A stretch of 64,000 nucleotides of DNA, taken from an uncultured Phocaeicola sp. GTDB lineage: Bacteria > Bacteroidota > Bacteroidia > Bacteroidales > Bacteroidaceae. The DNA lies in NCBI GenBank assembly GCA_944320135.1, contig CALUGI010000003.1:1-64000 (forward strand), given 5' to 3'. Positions 60,667 to 64,000 of the stretch are shown here, in pieces (position 1 is the stretch's first letter; each line of letters begins with the position of its first letter). A program made the position numbers and the translations under genes. A model generated the notes under the pieces. It was not told the DNA's origin, did not search any database, and saw only the letters and a program-made list of their open reading frames with translations.

Positions 60667-61060
60667 GTACTTTTTCTTTCGGCCACCCGAAAGAAAAAGA
60701 TACCAAAAAGAAAGGGTGCCGTCTGCACTTCCAAAGCTACTGCGGGAGCATTTCGGACTAAAGTCCGGGAAACTCGCTTCGCTCAAACAGCCCGAACTTC
60801 TTAACGCCCGAAACGCCCCTCCGCTTCACGCTTTTCCAGTGAGGACGGACGCATCGACACAACAAATTGTTCGAGCCTCAGCGAAGGAGCGTAAAGCGGA
60901 GAAGATGATTTTTGCGTTAAAAAGTGCAGGCTGTTTGAGCCGAAAGGCGAGTTTCCTGCACTTTAGCAAAAATCATCTTCGGAGTAGCTCCTGAGGTGCA
61001 GCTCTTGATTTTTTTCTTTTGGTATCTTTTCTTTTTGCATCAAGGCAAAAAGAAAAGTAC
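60667..61060. repeat. 394-bp imperfect palindromic repeat element
   Basis: Both ends read GTACTTTT-CTTT inward (60667 onward, and the reverse complement ending at 61060). They are followed on both sides by AAGATACCAAAA-GAAA (about 60696-60713 and its complement about 61012-61030). Further inward GGGAAACTCGC...CTCAAACAGCC occurs in both orientations. There is no coding frame. It separates the first three genes of the aromatic operon from tyrA and looks like an inserted, hairpin-forming repeat of the MITE kind. Confidence 0.75.
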
Positions 61061-61089
61061 ACAACCACCACACAAAAAACATAACAACA

Positions 61090-61863
61090 ATGAGAATACA
61101 AATACTTGGAGCCGGAAAAATGGGCTCCTTCTTCTGCGACGTGCTGAGTTTCGAGCATGAAGTGGCCGTTTACGATGTGAATCCGCAACGCCTGCGGTTT
61201 ATGTACAACTGTCTCCGGTTCACGAAAACGGAAGAGATAGAAGCGTTCAAGCCTGAGTTGGTCATCAATGCGGCCACCGTCAAGTACACGCTCGACGCTT
61301 TCCGCCAGGTGCTTCCGGTGTTGCCGAAAGACTGCATCATCAGCGACATCGCTTCCGTAAAGACCGGGCTGAAAGAGTTTTACGAGGGCTGCGGATTCCG
61401 CTACGTGTCTACGCACCCGATGTTCGGCCCGACGTTCGCCAACCTCGACAAGCTGAGCGAAGAAAACGCAATCATCATCAAGGAGGGCGACCATTTGGGA
61501 CGGATTTTCTTCAAAGACCTGTATCAGCGGTTGGGGCTGAACATCTTCGAATATACTTTCGACGAGCACGACGAGACGGTGGCCTACTCGCTTTCCATCC
61601 CGTTTGTGTCCACTTTCGTGTTTGCGGCGGTGATGAAGCATCAGGACGCGCCGGGAACTACTTTCAAACGCCACATGTCCATCGCAAGGGGCGTGCTCAA
61701 CGAGGACGACTACCTGCTTCAGGAAATCCTGTTCAACCCGCGCACCCCGGCGCAGGTGGAGGGCATACGCACGGAACTGAACGAGCTGCTCGACATCATC
61801 AGCCGAAAGGATTCGGCTGGAATCCACGCCTATCTTGGCAAGATTCGCAACAATATAAAGTAA
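61090..61863 (+). CDS. tyrA: Prephenate dehydrogenase
   Basis: A 257-residue NAD(P)-dependent enzyme converting prephenate to 4-hydroxyphenylpyruvate. The Rossmann start is MRIQILGAGKMGSFFCDVLS. The catalytic region has DIASVKTGLKEFYEGC and YVSTHPMFGPTFAN (conserved His), then the helical dimerisation domain (DEHDETVAYSLSIPFVSTFV). It lacks a fused mutase or ACT domain. It completes the Phe/Tyr set, though 428 noncoding bases containing a repeat separate it from the genes upstream. Confidence 0.94.
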   Translation: MRIQILGAGKMGSFFCDVLSFEHEVAVYDVNPQRLRFMYNCLRFTKTEEIEAFKPELVINAATVKYTLDAFRQVLPVLPKDCIISDIASVKTGLKEFYEGCGFRYVSTHPMFGPTFANLDKLSEENAIIIKEGDHLGRIFFKDLYQRLGLNIFEYTFDEHDETVAYSLSIPFVSTFVFAAVMKHQDAPGTTFKRHMSIARGVLNEDDYLLQEILFNPRTPAQVEGIRTELNELLDIISRKDSAGIHAYLGKIRNNIK

Positions 61864-61885
61864 GACAGCCGAAGAACGGAAACAG

Positions 61886-61920
61886 AAAAGGCGCATCCTC
61901 TTTGCAGGACGCGCCTTTCT
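61886..61920. terminator. Bidirectional terminator between tyrA and the barrel gene
   Basis: AAAGGCGC...GCGCCTTT with an inner TCCT/AGGA pairing, Ts on the plus side and As on the other. The two flanking genes converge. Confidence 0.8.
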
Positions 61921-61944
61921 TCTTATTGAAATATCGAATGTTTC

Positions 61945-62535
61945 TTAGAATCTGTAGCCTACGCCGATTGCGAAGCTCATGTTCTTTGAATTATCATCAT
62001 CATCTTTAAACGGATTGAGGAAGCCATGCTGAGCAGTAAAGTTCACTAAATAGTGTTCGCCAAGCTCAACGCCCAAGCCCCATTGGAGACCCAAGTCAAA
62101 ACGGTTGCAATCTACACCTTTATCATCGAAGATTTTCCAATCATCGCCGCCATCCCAATGTTCTTTGTACTTACCACCAAGACCGAAAGCCAGATATGGA
62201 CCTGCATTAATCACAAACTTTGTATTGTCAGTGATGTCAAACTTATAAGCAGCCAAGATGGGAATATCCAAATAAACCGGCCTTGCTGTCGCTTTCTCGT
62301 CACCGTATTTCACCTTGTAACCCTTGGAAGTAATCATGATTCCCGGCTGGAAAGCCCAATTTTCATTGAACGCATAGTCAGCGCCCACTCCCATTGTGAA
62401 ACCCGTAATTGCTTTCGAATCATCCAACTTGGTCATGTTGCTGAAGTTCATTCCAAACTTCACGTCCCATCTCAGTTGAGAGAAACCGACTGCGGCAACC
62501 ATTCCCAAAGCGAGCGTCAAAAATAACTTTTTCAT
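61945..62535 (-). CDS. Outer-membrane beta-barrel protein (PorT-like family)
   Basis: A 196-residue protein with a signal peptide (MKKLFLTLALGMVAAVGFSQ). The body is a small eight-stranded barrel: KFGMNFSNMTK, GFTMGVGADYAFNENWAFQPGIMITSKGY, YLDIPILAAYKFD, FVINAGPYLAFGLGGKY and a final SFAIGVGYRF ending in the C-terminal aromatic of outer-membrane proteins. It is annotated in Bacteroidetes as porin family / PorT family; the role is unknown. A TAGTTTTG box at 62685-62692 (minus strand) may be the promoter, leaving a leader of about 140 bases. Confidence 0.87.
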   Translation of the reverse strand: MKKLFLTLALGMVAAVGFSQLRWDVKFGMNFSNMTKLDDSKAITGFTMGVGADYAFNENWAFQPGIMITSKGYKVKYGDEKATARPVYLDIPILAAYKFDITDNTKFVINAGPYLAFGLGGKYKEHWDGGDDWKIFDDKGVDCNRFDLGLQWGLGVELGEHYLVNFTAQHGFLNPFKDDDDNSKNMSFAIGVGYRF

Positions 62536-62789
62536 AGTCTCAAAAATTTTAATTTGCGGCCAGCCCCCGTGACACCAAAATCAGTTTGGTTGTTGTTAAC
62601 GGGAAAGGGCGGGAGCTGTTTCCGCTGCGCGAAAACCCCTTTTCCGTCTGTTGCTCGGATACGAATCCGTATCGCATCCGGATACAAAACTATAAAAAAC
62701 TTTTAAAAGAACAAACGGAATCGAAACAAACCCGCCAAATTTATACAAATTAACAAGTCAAGAACGCCGGAAAACGCCGCGAGGTTTCA
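62536..62789. other. Intergenic region with repeated GGATACG-like motifs
   Basis: Upstream of the barrel gene. It holds GGATACGAATCCGTATCGCATCC (about 62658-62680, partly palindromic) next to the candidate -7 box at 62685-62692. Otherwise nothing is seen. Confidence 0.4.
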
Positions 62790-62832
62790 AAAAAAGTCCC
62801 CGACGCTTCGACGGAAACGCCGGGGACTTTAT
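62790..62832. terminator. Bidirectional terminator after the GHL10 gene
   Basis: AAAGTCCCCG (62793-62802) / CGGGGACTTT (62821-62830) with A and T runs outside. It ends the minus-strand glycosidase gene. Confidence 0.83.
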
Positions 62833-62848
62833 ATGTGAAGCCGCGCGG

Positions 62849-64000
62849 TCAGAGCTTGACTTTCTTCGACACAGGTTTCGATTCGTTGTGCAGGCGGTCT
62901 AAAGCTGTCACCACGTAGCGGTATTTCGTCTTGCCGTCTTCGTAGGGAAGTTTGCAGAACTCGTTGTGCGTGATGGCGACGATTCGCGAAGGGTCGTCGA
63001 GGTTCACCTTCTCTTTCCGCAGGAAGCGGTAGACCACGTAGTGCTTCGCCTCGTCCATGACAGTTTTCGCCTTCGGAGCCGTCCAGAACAGGATGTACCC
63101 GTCTTCCGTCCACACAGCCTTTACCTTGCGTACTTTCTTGGGAGCCTTGTCGTCGATGAAAGGCGAAGCGGGCCACAGGGCGGGGAACTTGTGGTATCTG
63201 TTTGCCAGCATGTCGCGGTAGTTGCCCTTGTTCTCCACCACCGCCGCCGCATACCACTGGCAGCTTCCCTGCACGGCAGGCAGCGAACGCTGCAAACTGT
63301 ACTTGGCCGGAATCTGGCTCTGGTTCGGATTCATCAGGTCGGGCTTCGTCACCGTCCGCACCACATCCTGGCCTATATAGAGAGGGCGCGCCGCCGCATT
63401 CTTCGCCCACCAGCGGACCAGCGTCTCATAGTCGGCGGCGGGATGGCCTATCTCCCAATAAATCTGCGGAATGTTGTAGTCCACCCATCCGTTGTTCACC
63501 CACAGCAGCACGTCGGCATAGAGGTCGTCGTAGTTCTGCAGGCCGTTGGTGTCGCTTCCGTTGGGGCTGCTCTTCTTGTTCCGGTAGATGCCGAAAGGCG
63601 ACACGCCGAACTTCACCCACGGCTTCGTGTCGCGCACCGTTTCGTGAATCTCCTTTATCAGCACGTTCACGTTGTCGCGCCTCCAGTCGCCCCGGTCGGT
63701 GAATCCCCGTCCGTAAGCCGCGAAGCTCAAATCGTCGGGAAACTCCTCTCCCGGATTCGGGTAAGGGTAGAAATAGTCGTCCATGTGGATGGCATCGACG
63801 TCATACCGGCTCACGATGTCGCGCACGATTTTGCAGATGTATTTGCGCGATTCGGGCAGTCCGGGGTCGAAGTAAAGCTGTCCGGCGTACTCTACGAACC
63901 ATTCGGGATGCGCATTGTACGGATGCAGCGGCGAGAGAGCGGTTGTTCCCTTCGTCTTTGCCCGATACGGGTTGATCCACGCATGAATCTCCATGTCGCG
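62849..64000 (-). CDS. GHL10-type glycoside hydrolase-like protein, 5' end outside the window
   Basis: The visible C-terminal 383 residues lack the start codon, which lies beyond 64000. The Met near the edge is internal. The barrel portion shows IHAWINPYRAKTKG, YDVDAIHMDDYFYPYPNPGEEF, WVKFGVSPFGIYRNK and YNIPQIYWEIGHPAADYETLVRWW, the pattern of the glycosyl-hydrolase-like family 10 (DUF187). The last 90 residues look like a fibronectin-III-type domain (KAVWTEDGYILFWTAPKAK, HYVVYRFLRKEK). Members are exported and act on envelope or host polysaccharides; the substrate is unknown. Confidence 0.88.
   Translation of the reverse strand, partial: RDMEIHAWINPYRAKTKGTTALSPLHPYNAHPEWFVEYAGQLYFDPGLPESRKYICKIVRDIVSRYDVDAIHMDDYFYPYPNPGEEFPDDLSFAAYGRGFTDRGDWRRDNVNVLIKEIHETVRDTKPWVKFGVSPFGIYRNKKSSPNGSDTNGLQNYDDLYADVLLWVNNGWVDYNIPQIYWEIGHPAADYETLVRWWAKNAAARPLYIGQDVVRTVTKPDLMNPNQSQIPAKYSLQRSLPAVQGSCQWYAAAVVENKGNYRDMLANRYHKFPALWPASPFIDDKAPKKVRKVKAVWTEDGYILFWTAPKAKTVMDEAKHYVVYRFLRKEKVNLDDPSRIVAITHNEFCKLPYEDGKTKYRYVVTALDRLHNESKPVSKKVKL

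Overview
The window is a 64 kb stretch of a Bacteroidales chromosome, most likely Bacteroidaceae. Three things suggest this. Most promoters that can be read carry the Bacteroidetes -7 box TAnnTTTG (TACCTTTG, TATCTTTG, TACATTTG and similar) rather than an E. coli type -10 box. Shine-Dalgarno sequences are weak. The gene content is also typical: a sodium-pumping methylmalonyl-CoA decarboxylase, GH29 fucosidase, DUF5690, DUF349, PorT-like barrel and four-helix-bundle (S23) genes. I cannot name the species from the sequence alone.

Layout. 1-73: the 5' end of a group II intron on the minus strand, placed directly after the terminator of a DUF349 gene. 2.4-6 kb: a lipoprotein, tRNA-Lys, a chloramphenicol-acetyltransferase-like enzyme, and a pair of secreted proteins (metal-free LytM-like plus zinc peptidase). 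6-14.8 kb: an accessory region with a MORN-repeat protein and a membrane protein, a TetR regulator, and a six-gene operon (membrane protein, lipoprotein, two ankyrin proteins, two DUF1266 proteins). Near-identical palindromes at the same distance from both operon promoters tie these genes into one probable TetR regulon. 15-27.5 kb: superoxide dismutase, a second CAT-like enzyme, alpha-L-fucosidase, metF, a thioesterase/Smr pair, a 2-aminoethylphosphonate catabolic operon (DUF5690 transporter, phnX, phnW), an HTH protein and queA. 27.5-27.9 kb: three identical tRNA-Gln genes in a perfect 125-bp tandem array. 28-32.7 kb: the methylmalonyl-CoA decarboxylase operon (epimerase, carboxyltransferase, gamma-like subunit, biotin carrier, sodium pump). 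32.8-33.95 kb: a HicAB toxin-antitoxin module between direct repeats, with a nonsense codon in the toxin. 34-37.8 kb: metA, a U32 peptidase-family gene and a zinc-ribbon membrane protein. 37.8-42.1 kb: etfB, etfA and an acyl-CoA dehydrogenase, with an S23 gene in a perfect 24-bp inverted repeat inserted between etfA and the dehydrogenase. 42-48.4 kb: an ECF sigma/anti-sigma-like pair, glycerate kinase and two transporters. 48.5-55.9 kb: PgpH-type HD phosphodiesterase, gltX, waaA, cysK and a TPR protein. 56.4-57.3 kb: a GNAT gene with a 55-codon partner that resembles a toxin-antitoxin pair. 57.3-61.9 kb: an aromatic amino acid operon (prephenate dehydratase, aminotransferase, DAHP synthase-chorismate mutase, prephenate dehydrogenase), preceded by a Phe/Tyr-rich leader peptide and an attenuator and interrupted by a 0.4 kb palindromic repeat. 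The window ends with an outer-membrane barrel gene and a truncated GHL10-type glycosidase.

Most of the window is ordinary core metabolism. The most interesting parts are the TetR regulon of repeat-domain proteins, the Phe/Tyr attenuator, the S23 element inside the etf operon, the broken hicA between direct repeats, the tRNA-Gln amplification and the group II intron boundary.
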